Assembly: GCF_040784915.1 (NCBI RefSeq) | Contig: NZ_CP160797.1 | Coordinates: 2,594,137-2,658,136, forward strand | Direction: 5' to 3' | Source: Bacillus vallismortis | GTDB lineage: Bacteria > Bacillota > Bacilli > Bacillales > Bacillaceae | DNA length: 64,000 nucleotides | Shown: positions 38,919-48,190 of the stretch, in pieces | Layout: every line of letters starts with the position of its first letter | Numbering within the stretch: position 1 is the first letter of the stretch | The notes under the pieces: generated by a model | The model's database searches: none | The model's input: the letters and a program-made list of their open reading frames with translations, nothing else | What the model was told of the DNA's origin: nothing | Made by a program: the position numbers and the translations under genes

Positions 38919-39641
38919 ATGTTTTCACCACAGCAGCCGATGAGAAATTACCCGCAGCCCGGACCGCCCCGCCCCATGCCAAATCAGCAAATGATGGGAA
39001 GAAGACCGCCTAATATGCGAAGACCTTCATTTGGACCGCAGCAGCAAGGTTTTCAGCAATCCGGACAATTTCTTCCTCAGGCAAATGCCGGGGCGAGAAA
39101 TGGTGCGGGCGGAGGCATAAAAGGAATGCTGTCAAGGTTCTTACCCGGAGGAGGAGGCGCTGGCGGCGCCGGAGTTCCTGGAGCTGGCGCCGCAGCGAGC
39201 GGAGGCTCAAGTCTCCAAGGGATTCAAAATATCGCCAATCCTGCATCTTTATCCAGTATGCTCGGGAATGTGCAAAAAGTGCTCGGCATGGCGCAGCAAG
39301 TCACTCCCATGATCCAGCAGTACGGCCCGTTAGTCCGCAACCTGCCAGCAATGATGAAGCTGTACAGCCAATTAAGTAAAAGTGATGATACAGAGAGCAA
39401 TGAGGAAAATGAAAAACAAACAGATTCGGAAGAAACCCCAGAAACAGAGAACGAGGCTGAAGTAAAGACCTCAGGCGGAAACAAAAAATCAAAACCAAAA
39501 AGTTCTTCTCTCCCCAAGAAATCAAAAAAACCTGACGGAGAAGAACACACATCAAAAACATCTGCCCCGAAGAAAAATGAAGCCGCCTCTCCTTCTTCAA
39601 AAAGAACATCAGGCAGTTCAAAGCCGAGATTATATATTTAA
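38919..39641 (+). CDS. yqfQ: YqfQ, low-complexity VrrA-like spore protein
   Basis: 240 residues of unusual composition. The N-terminal third is Pro/Gln/Arg/Gly/Met rich (PQPGPPRPMPNQQMMG and similar), followed by a Gly/Ala tract (GGGGAGGAGVPGAGAAASGG), a central hydrophobic helical region (about 95-150, MAQQVTPMIQQYGPLVRNLP), and a highly charged Ser/Lys/Glu tail ending KPRLYI. This is the family of B. anthracis VrrA, whose repeat varies between strains. There is no signal peptide. Probably a spore-associated structural protein. Ribosome-binding site AAAGGAGG. Confidence 0.85.
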   Translation: MFSPQQPMRNYPQPGPPRPMPNQQMMGRRPPNMRRPSFGPQQQGFQQSGQFLPQANAGARNGAGGGIKGMLSRFLPGGGGAGGAGVPGAGAAASGGSSLQGIQNIANPASLSSMLGNVQKVLGMAQQVTPMIQQYGPLVRNLPAMMKLYSQLSKSDDTESNEENEKQTDSEETPETENEAEVKTSGGNKKSKPKSSSLPKKSKKPDGEEHTSKTSAPKKNEAASPSSKRTSGSSKPRLYI

Positions 39642-39647
39642 CATTCT

Positions 39648-39676
39648 TTGATATCTGAAGTGAGATTGGCTATAAT
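39648..39676 (+). promoter_or_regulatory. SigA promoter upstream of ispH
   Basis: TTGATA (39648-39653), exactly 17 bases, then a perfect TATAAT (39671-39676). The transcript would have an 80-base leader containing a terminator-like hairpin. Confidence 0.75.
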
Positions 39677-39700
39677 GAGATCAGAAGAATGCAAGAATAG

Positions 39701-39722
39701 AGCCGTTTGATTACGGCTTTTT
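39701..39722 (+). terminator. Terminator-like hairpin in the ispH leader
   Basis: Stem AGCCGT/ACGGCT with a 6-base loop followed directly by TTTTTAT. It lies between a strong promoter and the ispH ATG, so it could attenuate ispH or end a short RNA. Confidence 0.55.
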
Positions 39723-39763
39723 ATATTGCCTTTACTCACTTCAGTATTGGAGGACAACCGAAA

Positions 39764-40708
39764 ATGGACGTAATTAAAATATCGCCGCGCGGCTATTGCT
39801 ATGGCGTTGTTGATGCTATGGTTATTGCCAAGAACGCGTCACTTGATAAGAGCTTGCCAAGACCCATCTATATACTCGGGATGATTGTTCATAATAAACA
39901 CGTCACTGATGCGTTTGAAGAGGAAGGAATCTTTACTTTAGACGGCGCTAATCGTCTGGATATCCTGAAGCAGGTTGACAAAGGAACTGTGATTTTTACT
40001 GCGCATGGTGTTTCTCCCGAGGTCAGAAAAATCGCCGACGAAAGAGGATTAGTCGCAATTGATGCTACATGTCCGGATGTGACGAAAACTCATAATTTAA
40101 TTCTAGAGATGAAAGAAAAAGGATATCACGTAATCTACATCGGCAAAAAAGGGCATCCAGAGCCTGAAGGAGCCGTTGGCGTAGCCCCTGAGATCGTTCA
40201 CTTAGTTGAAACAGAAGAAGATGTGAAAAATCTCGATATCCAAGCAGAGAAATTAATCGTGACCAATCAAACAACGATGTCTCAATGGGATGTTCACGAC
40301 ATTATGGAGCTTGTACAAGAGAAATATCCTCATGTCGAATATCACCAAGAGATTTGCCTCGCTACTCAGGTACGGCAGGAAGCTGTATCAGAACAGGCGA
40401 AAAAAGCGGATCTAACAATCGTTGTAGGCGACCCGAAGAGCAACAATTCAAATAGGCTCGCTCAAGTGTCGGAGGAAATAGCAGGCACTAAAGCATACCG
40501 AATCGGCGACCTAAGCGAATTAAAGCTCGAATGGCTGAAAGGCGTTAATACCGTCGCTGTTACTGCGGGAGCTTCAACACCAACGCCGATCACAAAAGAA
40601 GTCATTCGCTTTTTGGAGCAGTTTGATCATGAAGATCCATCAACTTGGACAACTGAACACAGTGTACCGCTCAAAAAAATACTCCCAAAAGTAAAAGCAA
40701 AAAACTGA
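39764..40708 (+). CDS. ispH: 4-hydroxy-3-methylbut-2-enyl diphosphate reductase, IspH
   Basis: 314 residues from the ATG at 39764 with GGAGG ten bases upstream, the known length; the upstream 19-codon extension would overlap the leader hairpin. The three Cys ligands of the Fe-S cluster are present: C12 in GYCYGV, DATCPDV near 96 and EICLAT near 193. The catalytic ETEED and NTMS-like ([10 protein letters not shown]) segments follow. It makes IPP and DMAPP in the last MEP step. Confidence 0.96.
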   Translation: MDVIKISPRGYCYGVVDAMVIAKNASLDKSLPRPIYILGMIVHNKHVTDAFEEEGIFTLDGANRLDILKQVDKGTVIFTAHGVSPEVRKIADERGLVAIDATCPDVTKTHNLILEMKEKGYHVIYIGKKGHPEPEGAVGVAPEIVHLVETEEDVKNLDIQAEKLIVTNQTTMSQWDVHDIMELVQEKYPHVEYHQEICLATQVRQEAVSEQAKKADLTIVVGDPKSNNSNRLAQVSEEIAGTKAYRIGDLSELKLEWLKGVNTVAVTAGASTPTPITKEVIRFLEQFDHEDPSTWTTEHSVPLKKILPKVKAKN

Positions 40709-40734
40709 GGCTGTAAAAAGCCTCAGTTTTTTTT
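40701..40734. terminator. Bidirectional terminator between ispH and yqfO
   Basis: A 12-bp stem AAAACTGAGGCT with its complement, 6-base loop and long T-run; the ispH stop lies within the stem. Confidence 0.92.
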
Positions 40735-41854
40735 ATAGAAATGCAAATGGATTTGTATCTGTTTCAGAAACAAAGATATTCACATCCAGTTTTTTATCAT
40801 TGCACATGGATGTTAGTTTTCTCGTGACGCCTTCTTTCATAATTTTTTCCGCGTAATGGCCCGGATCAACAACATTCAGGCCAAGCATCATCGCATCATG
40901 GGCCACATGGAAGTATAAATCTCCTGTAACGTAAACATCGGCGCCCTTTCGTTTCGCATGATGAATATACTTGTTGCCATCCCCGCCAAGAACAGCCACC
41001 TTCTTCACCATGCTGTCAGCTTCACCCACCATTCTGACACCATTGACTTCAAGCTTGTCTTTCACAAATAAAGCGAATTCCTTGAGCGTCATCTCATTTT
41101 TAAGTGTTCCGACACGTCCAAGCCCTTTTTCAGCTGGAGACTGCTCGACAGGATAGATATCGTAAGCTACTTCTTCATATGGATGGCTTTTGATCATTGC
41201 ATTTATAACAGCTTTTTCAATGCTTTTAGGAAACACAGTCTCCAGCCTAACTTCATGAACAAGCTCAAGCTCTCCCACTTCACCGATAAAAGGCTTAGCG
41301 CCGTCCAATGGCTTAAAGCTGCCGATTCCTTCAGACGAAAACGCACAATGGCTGTATTCGCCGATATGGCCGGCTCCCGCATTTCCGAGCGCCGCTCTGA
41401 CCTGCTCTTCATATTCCTTCGGCACGTATACGGCCAGCTTTTTAAGAGGATCAGTATAAGTAGGCGCCAGCACCTCCGTCTCACTCAGCTCTAATGCTTC
41501 AGCAAGCAAATCATTCACGCCGCCGTCCGCAACGTCTAAATTTGTATGAGCTGCATAAACAGCGATATCATGCTTCATACACTTTTCAATTAACCTTCCG
41601 GCTGGCTGATCTGTTGAAATATGCTTTAGGGGCCTGAAAATAGGAGGATGGTGTGCGATAACCAAATCAACCTCTTTTTCAATGGCTTCATCGATAACGC
41701 TCTCCAACACATCAAGCGTAACCATTACATTTTTAATCGGTTTGTTTAAGGTGCCGATTTGCAAGCCGATTTTATCGCCTTCGACCGCATAGGCTTTCGG
41801 AGAAAATTGTTCAAACAGCTGGATGATCTGCTGCCCATTTACAGTTTTAGTCAC
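40733..41854 (-). CDS. yqfO: NIF3/DUF34-family metal-binding protein YqfO
   Basis: 373 residues: the two halves of a NIF3 fold (metal ligands in IAHHPPIF near 66-71 and AHTNLDVADGG near 103, and GDLYFHVAHD near the C terminus) with an inserted PII/CutA-like domain (about 130-230). Labelled GTP cyclohydrolase I type 2 in databases, but its physiological reaction is uncertain. It overlaps trmK by 8 bases and is translationally coupled to it, an association conserved in Firmicutes. Confidence 0.9.
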   Translation of the reverse strand: MTKTVNGQQIIQLFEQFSPKAYAVEGDKIGLQIGTLNKPIKNVMVTLDVLESVIDEAIEKEVDLVIAHHPPIFRPLKHISTDQPAGRLIEKCMKHDIAVYAAHTNLDVADGGVNDLLAEALELSETEVLAPTYTDPLKKLAVYVPKEYEEQVRAALGNAGAGHIGEYSHCAFSSEGIGSFKPLDGAKPFIGEVGELELVHEVRLETVFPKSIEKAVINAMIKSHPYEEVAYDIYPVEQSPAEKGLGRVGTLKNEMTLKEFALFVKDKLEVNGVRMVGEADSMVKKVAVLGGDGNKYIHHAKRKGADVYVTGDLYFHVAHDAMMLGLNVVDPGHYAEKIMKEGVTRKLTSMCNDKKLDVNIFVSETDTNPFAFL

Positions 41855-42563
41855 GATCGATAACCTCCTTTAGCAACTCCATCCGATCGGAGAGCTCCTT
41901 TAATTTTTGTTTGTTTTGTTCTGTACTTGAAGCTCGGCTGATCTGTTTATAAATGCTTTCTGTATGCTGAAACTCTTGTGTCCATTTTTTCAAAAATACA
42001 GGATTCTTTTCTTTTGCCAAGAAAGGGCCGACGAGCATTCCGGCTGATAAGGAAATACCGGCATAAGCCGAATCTCTGTCTCCCGCTTCGGCGACAAGCA
42101 CCTCATAGCACTTTCCGTCCTCTTCAAGGATCACCTCATCTATCAGCGCATATCCTTCTTTATAAAGCCACTCCCTGATATGAACAGCATGAATATTCGG
42201 CTGTAAAATAAGCCGTTCCTTCCCTGTTAATTTGTCTTTACCCGCTTCTAAAATGTGCGCGATCAAAGATCCGCCCATTCCCGCAATCGTAATGGCATCG
42301 GCTTCACCTTTTTTAATGACTTCCAGGCCGTCTCCCTGCCTTACAGAAATGTGCGGGGCTAAGCCTGATTTTTCAACCTGCCGCTTGGCGGACAAAAACG
42401 GGCCGTCTGTTATTTCTCCGACAATTGCCCCGCTGGCTTTATGATTCAGCACCGCATAACAAGGAAGGTAAGCGTGGTCAGATCCGATATCGGCCATCAC
42501 CGCTCCATTCGGTATGTACTCCGCTACTGTTTGCAATCGTTTCGATAATTTTAATTCGTTCAC
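41847..42563 (-). CDS. trmK: tRNA (adenine22-N1)-methyltransferase TrmK
   Basis: 238 residues: a Rossmann-type SAM methyltransferase (ADIGSDHAYLP near 24-34, GEITDGPF, ITIAGMGGSLI near 93) followed by a C-terminal coiled-coil helical tail (about 180-238). The B. subtilis enzyme methylates A22 of tRNA-Ser and tRNA-Tyr. First gene of a two-gene unit with yqfO. Confidence 0.94.
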   Translation of the reverse strand: MNELKLSKRLQTVAEYIPNGAVMADIGSDHAYLPCYAVLNHKASGAIVGEITDGPFLSAKRQVEKSGLAPHISVRQGDGLEVIKKGEADAITIAGMGGSLIAHILEAGKDKLTGKERLILQPNIHAVHIREWLYKEGYALIDEVILEEDGKCYEVLVAEAGDRDSAYAGISLSAGMLVGPFLAKEKNPVFLKKWTQEFQHTESIYKQISRASSTEQNKQKLKELSDRMELLKEVIDRD

Positions 42564-42685
42564 TTGTCATCACAACTTTTCTCAATCATTTTTTCCTTTT
42601 CTATCATATAAAAAATCAGCCCGGAATCCAAGCTGAGTGAATGATTTTCAGTGTTTTCTTTTGAGACGGCTCTGCACACGGCAGA

Positions 42686-42722
42686 TAAAAATAAAAGGCT
42701 GTCGAGAATATCTCGGCGGCCT
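42686..42722 (-). terminator. Probable terminator of cccA
   Basis: Stem AGGC...CGAGA with TCTCG...GCCT (two internal mismatches) followed by TTTTATTTTT on the minus strand, 30 bases after the cccA stop. Confidence 0.65.
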
Positions 42723-42751
42723 GAGAACGTATAAGGAGAAAGATAGATCTT

Positions 42752-43114
42752 TTATTTAATTTTTGACACCCACTCTGCCATATCATCCAGCTTATCGGGC
42801 GGAACAAGACCAGAAGGCATTCCATTACCGCCTTTTTCGATCTTGGTTTTAATGTCAGCGACATCTTTCTTATCGCCTACACCTTTTAAGCTCGGACCTG
42901 AAACACCTTCATAATTTTCACCATGGCACGCGATACAGTTTGCCTTGTAAATATCCTCAGGTGAAGCGTTTGCATCTTCTTTTTCAGCAGATTTGCTTTC
43001 TCCGCCGCTTGCAATCTCTCGAGAATCATCAAGCCCCTTTACTGCTAAAAAGAAAGTCAGACCAATACCTAAAACAGCGATCAGTAAAAATGGAATAAGC
43101 GGATTCCATTTCAT
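42752..43114 (-). CDS. cccA: Cytochrome c550, membrane-anchored
   Basis: 120 residues. An N-terminal uncleaved membrane anchor (about 5-25) is followed by a flexible Ser/Glu/Lys linker and a small class I cytochrome c domain. Haem-binding C60-I-A-C63-H64 and the axial Met in NGMPSG near 99 are present. It carries electrons on the outer face of the membrane, in the bc-caa3 branch of respiration. Ribosome-binding site GGGGGAAGGG. Confidence 0.95.
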   Translation of the reverse strand: MKWNPLIPFLLIAVLGIGLTFFLAVKGLDDSREIASGGESKSAEKEDANASPEDIYKANCIACHGENYEGVSGPSLKGVGDKKDVADIKTKIEKGGNGMPSGLVPPDKLDDMAEWVSKIK

Positions 43115-43270
43115 TTCCCTTCCCCCTTTTTGATCCTTCCCCTATGTAAACACTTCTAATTCTAACTTAATTTTACAAAAAGTAAATGGATTGCTATACA
43201 AAAGTTTTTTATTCACACTTTATACAAAATTGAATTGAAACATGCCTATTTCTCCGATATCTATTTTATT

Positions 43271-43304
43271 CTATTGTATAATGTATTGTATACGCTTACA
43301 ATAG
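43271..43304. promoter_or_regulatory. Dyad-symmetric promoter with cre-like site upstream of cccA
   Basis: Inverted arms CTATTGTA and TACAATAG flank 18 bases. On the minus strand TTGTAA-N17-TACAAT points to cccA; on the plus strand TTGTAT-N17-TACAAT points to sigA's 3' end. Positions 43287-43300 match the CcpA cre consensus TGWAARCGYTWNCW at 13 of 14 bases. Confidence 0.5.
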
Positions 43305-43407
43305 AAAATATGGATTCATATTTGAATTTTTTCACCACAATGTTCATTTGCAAATGACACCATTTTTCAGTAAAATAAAGGCATATTATCCATATATCTT
43401 TTTGATA

Positions 43408-43438
43408 AAAAAGAAGAACGGATCTACAAGACCCGTTC
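43408..43438 (-). terminator. Terminator of sigA
   Basis: A 10-bp stem GAACGGGTCT with one G-T pair in its partner, loop of 3, followed by TTCTTTTTTATC on the minus strand, just past the sigA stop. Confidence 0.85.
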
Positions 43439-43442
43439 CATC

Positions 43443-44558
43443 TTATTCCAGGAAATCTTTCAAACGTTTACTTCTGCTAGGATGTCTAAGTTTCCGCAAC
43501 GCTTTAGCTTCGATTTGTCGAATACGCTCTCTCGTTACTCCAAATACCTTGCCGACCTCTTCTAATGTTCTTGTGCGGCCGTCATCAAGACCAAATCGAA
43601 GACGCAATACATTTTCTTCACGATCAGTTAACGTATCAAGTACATCTTCCAGCTGCTCTTTCAACAGCTCATATGCGGCATGGTCTGAAGGTGAAGTTGC
43701 TTCTTGGTCTTCAATAAAATCACCAAGATGCGAGTCATCCTCTTCACCGATCGGTGTTTCCAGCGATACCGGCTCTTGTGCGATCTTTAAGATTTCGCGT
43801 ACTTTTTCAGGTGTTAAATCCATATCTTCCGCAATTTCTTCAGGTGTCGGTTCTCTGCCTAAATCTTGCAGTAATTGACGCTGCACACGGATCAATTTAT
43901 TAATGGTTTCAACCATATGAACGGGAATCCGGATCGTTCTCGCCTGATCGGCAATGGCGCGAGTAATCGCCTGTCTGATCCACCACGTAGCATACGTACT
44001 GAATTTATAACCTTTGCGGTAATCAAATTTTTCAACGGCTTTCATCAGACCCATGTTACCTTCTTGAATCAGGTCAAGGAACAGCATTCCGCGTCCGACA
44101 TACCGTTTTGCGATACTGACAACAAGCCGCAGGTTCGCTTCAGCCAATCTGCGTTTAGATTCTTCATCACCTTCTTCAATCTTTTGAGCGTAGGCGATTT
44201 CTTCTTTTGCAGATAGAAGGTTAACCCGGCCGATTTCCTTTAGATACATCCGAACTGGGTCATTGATTTTGACACCCGGCGGTACACTTAGGTCATTAAG
44301 GTCAAATTCTTCTTCGGCTTTGGCAAGCTGCTGAATATTAGGATCTTCTGTTTCTTCATTCTCACTAATTAATTCAACACCTTGTTCACCTAAAAATTCA
44401 TAATACTCATCCATTTGGTCTGATTCAATTTCAAAGCTGGACATACGCTCGGCAATTTCTTCATATGTCAAAACGCCACGTTTTTTACCAGACTCTGTTA
44501 ATTGCTCTTTTACTTGATCGAATGTTAATTCTGTCTCGTGGGTTTGTTTATCAGCCAT
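43443..44558 (-). CDS. sigA: Primary sigma factor SigA
   Basis: 371 residues from the ATG at 44558 (GGAAGGAGGGATC upstream); the 40 codons of open frame above are not used. Region 1.2 around [12 protein letters not shown], region 2 with [15 protein letters not shown] (-10 recognition), region 3 around [10 protein letters not shown], and region 4 with [23 protein letters not shown] (-35 recognition). Essentially identical to the housekeeping sigma of B. subtilis. Last gene of yqxD-dnaG-sigA. Confidence 0.99.
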
Positions 44559-44757
44559 TATGGATCCCTCCTTCCAAAGCTTGCAACGAATTCTATAAGC
44601 GGTATGATTCTTATTCGGTCCATTCAGGCGTTTTCTATGTGAGCTGCCTTTAATAATGTGCGAATAATGAAATGACAATTCATGATGAGGTCAAGCGATC
44701 TATTTGCTCCTCCGCAAGGAATCATTGCCAATAAACGCTTCTCACCAGTTTTTCCAG

Positions 44758-46569
44758 TTATTTTAAAGATCGGTTCAATGTAACGATTTCTTGAGCAAGA
44801 GAAGCAGCTCTTAAAAAATCTTTTTGCCTTTCGGCTTCGGCTCTTTCCGTCTCTTTTTCTTTTATCATTGACCAATTTCTGTGATTCAACACTTTTTTTA
44901 CATAATCTGATAACTCGGCTTCACTGAGTTCTTGATTAATCTGAAGCATTAAAATATCAGACAAGAGCTGGCTTATATGATCATCCGTCACCCTGGCCAT
45001 CAGATGCTGAGGCGTAAGCTCGGCCCCCTCCTCATAAAAAGCGTAAAGATAGGCGGCTAATGCGCGGTGCTCATCAATATTAAATTGAAAGCCTACCCGG
45101 TCAATCACTTTTTTAATGACGCTCCGATCTCGAAGCATGTGGGCGAGTAACAGCCTTTCTGCATTTTCATACGCCGGACGCAGACGTTTTTGCCTTGCCT
45201 TTGTCGTCAGATGCGCACGCCGTGTTTTCGTTTCACCGCCATTGTCAACAGGTTTACTTTGCTTGCTGAAAACAGTCAGCTGCTCGGTTAAAGACTCCTG
45301 TGAAAGCGAAAACTCTGAAGCAAGCTGTTTTACATAGACTTCCTGCTCAAGCGATCCTTTAAGCGTGCTGATTTCTTTCAGTACAGCTTTAATGTAAGTC
45401 AGGCGATCACCTTCATCGGACAGGTTCTTTCCTTTTCGGAAATATTGCATTTTGAACGCCATCACGGTGACACTGGCATCGATAATGTCGTTTTTAAATT
45501 TTTCCCCGCCGAACTTTTTGATGTAATCGTCAGGGTCCAATCCGTCAGGAATCATTGCAACTCTGACTTTGCAGCCTTTACTTTGGAGAAGCTCAGAAGC
45601 TTTTAAGGTGGCTTCATATCCGGCTTTATCAGAGTCGTAGCAAAGAATGATTTCTTCGACATTTCTTCTCAGGATCTTGACATGATCATCTGTCAGAGAC
45701 GTTCCCATCGTGGCTATACTCTCTTTTACACCCGAGTTTACGGCCGATATGACATCGGCAAATCCCTCAAATAAGACCGCTCTTTCCTGCTTTCTGATAT
45801 GAAGGCGGGCCTTATAAAAATTGTAAAGCAGTTTACTTTTATGAAAGAGCGGTGTTTCAGGACTGTTCATATACTTAGGCTGCTGGCTGCCAAGAGCCCT
45901 ACCTGAGAAAGCAACAACAGCCCCGTGATGATCATGGATCGGAAACATGACGCGGTTTCTGAAACGGTCAAAATATCCGCTCCCGTCTTCACGTCTGATC
46001 AGAAGACCCGCTCTTTCCATTTCCGCCTCACTATAGCCCCTCTTTACGAGAAACTTCGTGATGAAGTCCCAGGAATCAAGAGCATAGCCGATCTGAAATT
46101 CATCAATCAGCTCTTTCGTAAAGCCCCTTGAAAGCAGATAATCCAGTGCCTCTTGACCTTCTTTTGTATTTATTAACAAATGATGGTAAAATTTCTTCAA
46201 GAGTTCATGAACCTCTGCCATTTTTTGTTCTCCAGAAGATTCTGGCCGGGCTCCCGAATGAACTGTTATATCATCTGGAAAATCAATTTGGTATTTGTCA
46301 GCAAGGTGAGAAACCGCCTCAGCAAAAGAATAACCTTCCATCTGCCTTAAAAAAGAGAAAACATTGCCGCCCGCTCCGCAGCCAAAGCAATGAAAAATCT
46401 GTTTGTCGGGCGATACGGAAAACGAAGGTGTGCTTTCTCCATGAAAAGGACAGAGTCCAAAGTAGTTTCGGCCTTGCTTCTTTAATTGAACATAATCACC
46501 TATGACTTCAACGATATCTGCCGACTTTTGCACCTGATCCACAATTTCATCTGGTATCCGATTTCCCAT
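44758..46569 (-). CDS. dnaG: DNA primase DnaG
   Basis: 603 residues. N-terminal CHC2 zinc ribbon ([13 protein letters not shown]...CFGCGAGG, about 41-66), central TOPRIM domain ([11 protein letters not shown] with the catalytic Glu near 262, [10 protein letters not shown] near 305-314), and a C-terminal DnaB-interacting helical domain (about 440-603). It makes RNA primers at replication forks. The 199 bases between it and sigA contain no clear terminator, so co-transcription is expected. Confidence 0.98.
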   Translation of the reverse strand: MGNRIPDEIVDQVQKSADIVEVIGDYVQLKKQGRNYFGLCPFHGESTPSFSVSPDKQIFHCFGCGAGGNVFSFLRQMEGYSFAEAVSHLADKYQIDFPDDITVHSGARPESSGEQKMAEVHELLKKFYHHLLINTKEGQEALDYLLSRGFTKELIDEFQIGYALDSWDFITKFLVKRGYSEAEMERAGLLIRREDGSGYFDRFRNRVMFPIHDHHGAVVAFSGRALGSQQPKYMNSPETPLFHKSKLLYNFYKARLHIRKQERAVLFEGFADVISAVNSGVKESIATMGTSLTDDHVKILRRNVEEIILCYDSDKAGYEATLKASELLQSKGCKVRVAMIPDGLDPDDYIKKFGGEKFKNDIIDASVTVMAFKMQYFRKGKNLSDEGDRLTYIKAVLKEISTLKGSLEQEVYVKQLASEFSLSQESLTEQLTVFSKQSKPVDNGGETKTRRAHLTTKARQKRLRPAYENAERLLLAHMLRDRSVIKKVIDRVGFQFNIDEHRALAAYLYAFYEEGAELTPQHLMARVTDDHISQLLSDILMLQINQELSEAELSDYVKKVLNHRNWSMIKEKETERAEAERQKDFLRAASLAQEIVTLNRSLK

Positions 46570-46602
46570 CTTATAACACTCCGTCGTACATTATTCGATG
46601 CT

Positions 46603-47097
46603 TTAGTGCAAAATCCCTTCATCGTTCGACAGGATTTTTTGCAGCAGTGTAATAAATCGTTCTCGATCTTCTTTATTTAATTTTTTAGGCCCTTTGGCGT
46701 ATATGCCTTTTTTTCTTTGTTTACCGGAAAAATGGCGGCTCTCAAGAGCAAAATCAATCGTATCTTCTTTGTAAAGACGCCCTCTTTCCGACATAACTGA
46801 GACATTTCTGTTCAGTAGCAGGGATGCTAATCCGATGTCCTGCGTCACAACAATATCTCCCGTTTTTACGTGATTTGCGATATATAAATCAGCAGCTTCT
46901 TTATGAGGATCAACATATTTCCATATTTCTTCCTTGCTTCTGGAAAGCTGATAATGTTCAAATGAAGCGACAAAAAGAACTTGAACGTCATAATCGGATG
47001 CTGTTTGTAAAATTTCATCTTTTACCGGACAAGCGTCAGCATCGACAAAAATCGTCTTTTCTTGTTCATTAAGAAGAGTAATTCTCCATCCCTCCAT
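46603..47097 (-). CDS. yqxD: YqxD, YaiI/UPF0178 PIN-like protein
   Basis: 164 residues from the ATG at 47097 with AGGAG four bases upstream; an earlier ATG (47130) has no clear site. Conserved acidic residues of the UPF0178 family: [13 protein letters not shown] near 17-29 and [12 protein letters not shown] near 88. The fold is PIN-like nuclease, but activity is not shown. First gene of the macromolecular-synthesis operon with dnaG and sigA. Confidence 0.88.
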   Translation of the reverse strand: MEGWRITLLNEQEKTIFVDADACPVKDEILQTASDYDVQVLFVASFEHYQLSRSKEEIWKYVDPHKEAADLYIANHVKTGDIVVTQDIGLASLLLNRNVSVMSERGRLYKEDTIDFALESRHFSGKQRKKGIYAKGPKKLNKEDRERFITLLQKILSNDEGILH

Positions 47098-47160
47098 TAA
47101 ACTCCTGCATAAAAGCAAGCAAAATCGCACATCCTTTAGATCATTGCGGATGTATATGAA

Positions 47161-47169
47161 TTTGTCGAA
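47161..47169 (+). promoter_or_regulatory. Spo0A box upstream of yqxD-dnaG-sigA
   Basis: TTTGTCGAA is a perfect match to the 9-base Spo0A-P consensus TTTGTCRAA. It lies 64 bases upstream of the yqxD start, in the non-coding promoter region of the operon. Confidence 0.6.
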
Positions 47170-47248
47170 AAATTTCCGGGAGAAATTCTTGACATCTTAC
47201 CCATAATAGTTTATTCGTATCACACGAACCTTAAACCTAAAATTAATC

Positions 47249-47278
47249 ATTTTATCACAATTTTTTATTATAATACAA
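47249..47278 (-). promoter_or_regulatory. Candidate SigA promoter of yqxD-dnaG-sigA
   Basis: Minus-strand TTGTAT (47273-47278), an 18-base spacer and TAAAAT (47249-47254). A second weaker candidate nearer the gene (TCGACA-N17-AATGAT) overlaps the Spo0A box. Confidence 0.45.
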
Positions 47279-47325
47279 ACTTCCCAAAGATGCTATTGTT
47301 TTTCATTATTCCCTTTTGGCATAGC

Positions 47326-47354
47326 CAAAAACCCAGGATAGAGCGTCCTGAGTT
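47326..47354 (-). terminator. Terminator of yqfL
   Basis: A 9-bp stem AACTCAGGA with one G-T pair in its partner, 7-base loop and TTTTT on the minus strand; it overlaps the yqfL stop. Confidence 0.75.
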
Positions 47355-48165
47355 ACATGTTTTTTGTTTTGAGATGATGAATAATATTCGCTGTTTCTTC
47401 AACCGCTTTATTTGAAACATCCACAACCTGGCATCCGATCCGGTCCACAATCTTTTCGAAATATTCCAGTTCCTCTTTGATTCTGTTGATATTTGCATAG
47501 ATCGCTTTGTCATTAAGTCCGAGTGATTTTAACCGTTCTTTTCTGATATGATTCAGTTTATCCGGGCTGATCTTTAAACCGATGCATTTTTTCGGATCGA
47601 CGTTAAAGAGTTCTTCCGGCGGGTCAACCTCAGGAACAATCGGAACATTGGCAACCTTCAGGCGCTTGTGGGCGAGATATTGAGACAGCGGTGTTTTAGA
47701 CGTTCTCGATACGCCGATCAAAATGATATCTGCTTTTAAAATCCCTCTTGGATCCCGTCCATCATCGTATTTAACTGCAAACTCGATGGCCTCCACTTTT
47801 TTGAAATAGTCTTCATCAAGCTGGCGCACCCGCCCTGGTTCGTATTTCGCTGTTAAACCGTAGGCCGTTTCCATTTTATCAATTAACGGGCCGATAATAT
47901 CATAATATAAAACATCTGCTTTTTCCGCTTCTGCAATCAAATATTCTCTTATTTCCGGCACCACGAGTGTAAAACAGATAATGCCGCCGTCTGCCGTGGC
48001 GAGTGAAATCACTTCATTGATCGTGCCTATATCTTCAACATAAGGAATTCTTCTGACATGTGTATCGTCCGCTGACCCGTTAAATTGGCTGAGTGCTGCT
48101 TTTACTACCAATTCAGCCGTTTCACCGACAGAATCTGATACGACATAGATGATGCGGTTATTCAT
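47353..48165 (-). CDS. yqfL: PDRP-family (DUF299) bifunctional kinase/pyrophosphorylase YqfL
   Basis: 270 residues. The family signatures are visible: [12 protein letters not shown] at the N terminus and the P-loop-like [16 protein letters not shown] near 152-167. Plant and bacterial relatives phosphorylate and dephosphorylate PPDK or PEP synthase. In B. subtilis YqfL is reported to modulate CcpN-controlled gluconeogenic genes, which fits its place 25 bases downstream of ccpN. Confidence 0.92.
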   Translation of the reverse strand: MNNRIIYVVSDSVGETAELVVKAALSQFNGSADDTHVRRIPYVEDIGTINEVISLATADGGIICFTLVVPEIREYLIAEAEKADVLYYDIIGPLIDKMETAYGLTAKYEPGRVRQLDEDYFKKVEAIEFAVKYDDGRDPRGILKADIILIGVSRTSKTPLSQYLAHKRLKVANVPIVPEVDPPEELFNVDPKKCIGLKISPDKLNHIRKERLKSLGLNDKAIYANINRIKEELEYFEKIVDRIGCQVVDVSNKAVEETANIIHHLKTKNM

Positions 48166-48190
48166 ATTATCCCCCCGTTAGTTTGCGATG

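Larger units (their letters stand above)
43115..43442. other. 328-bp intergenic region between cccA and sigA
   Basis: No gene is visible here. It holds, from the sigA side, the sigA terminator (43408-43438), an AT-rich stretch, a 34-bp dyad with promoter hexamers on both strands and a cre-like match (43271-43304), and a possible second cccA promoter (TTTACT, 16 bases, TAGAAT, near 43163-43195). The cccA leader would be about 150 bases from the distal promoter. Confidence 0.7.

Noticed and set aside
42990-43449. Possible plus-strand gene in and after the cccA-sigA gap (frames near 43348-43878)
   Set aside because: The long frame is mostly antisense to sigA, with Ser-rich low-complexity translation typical of antisense to conserved genes.
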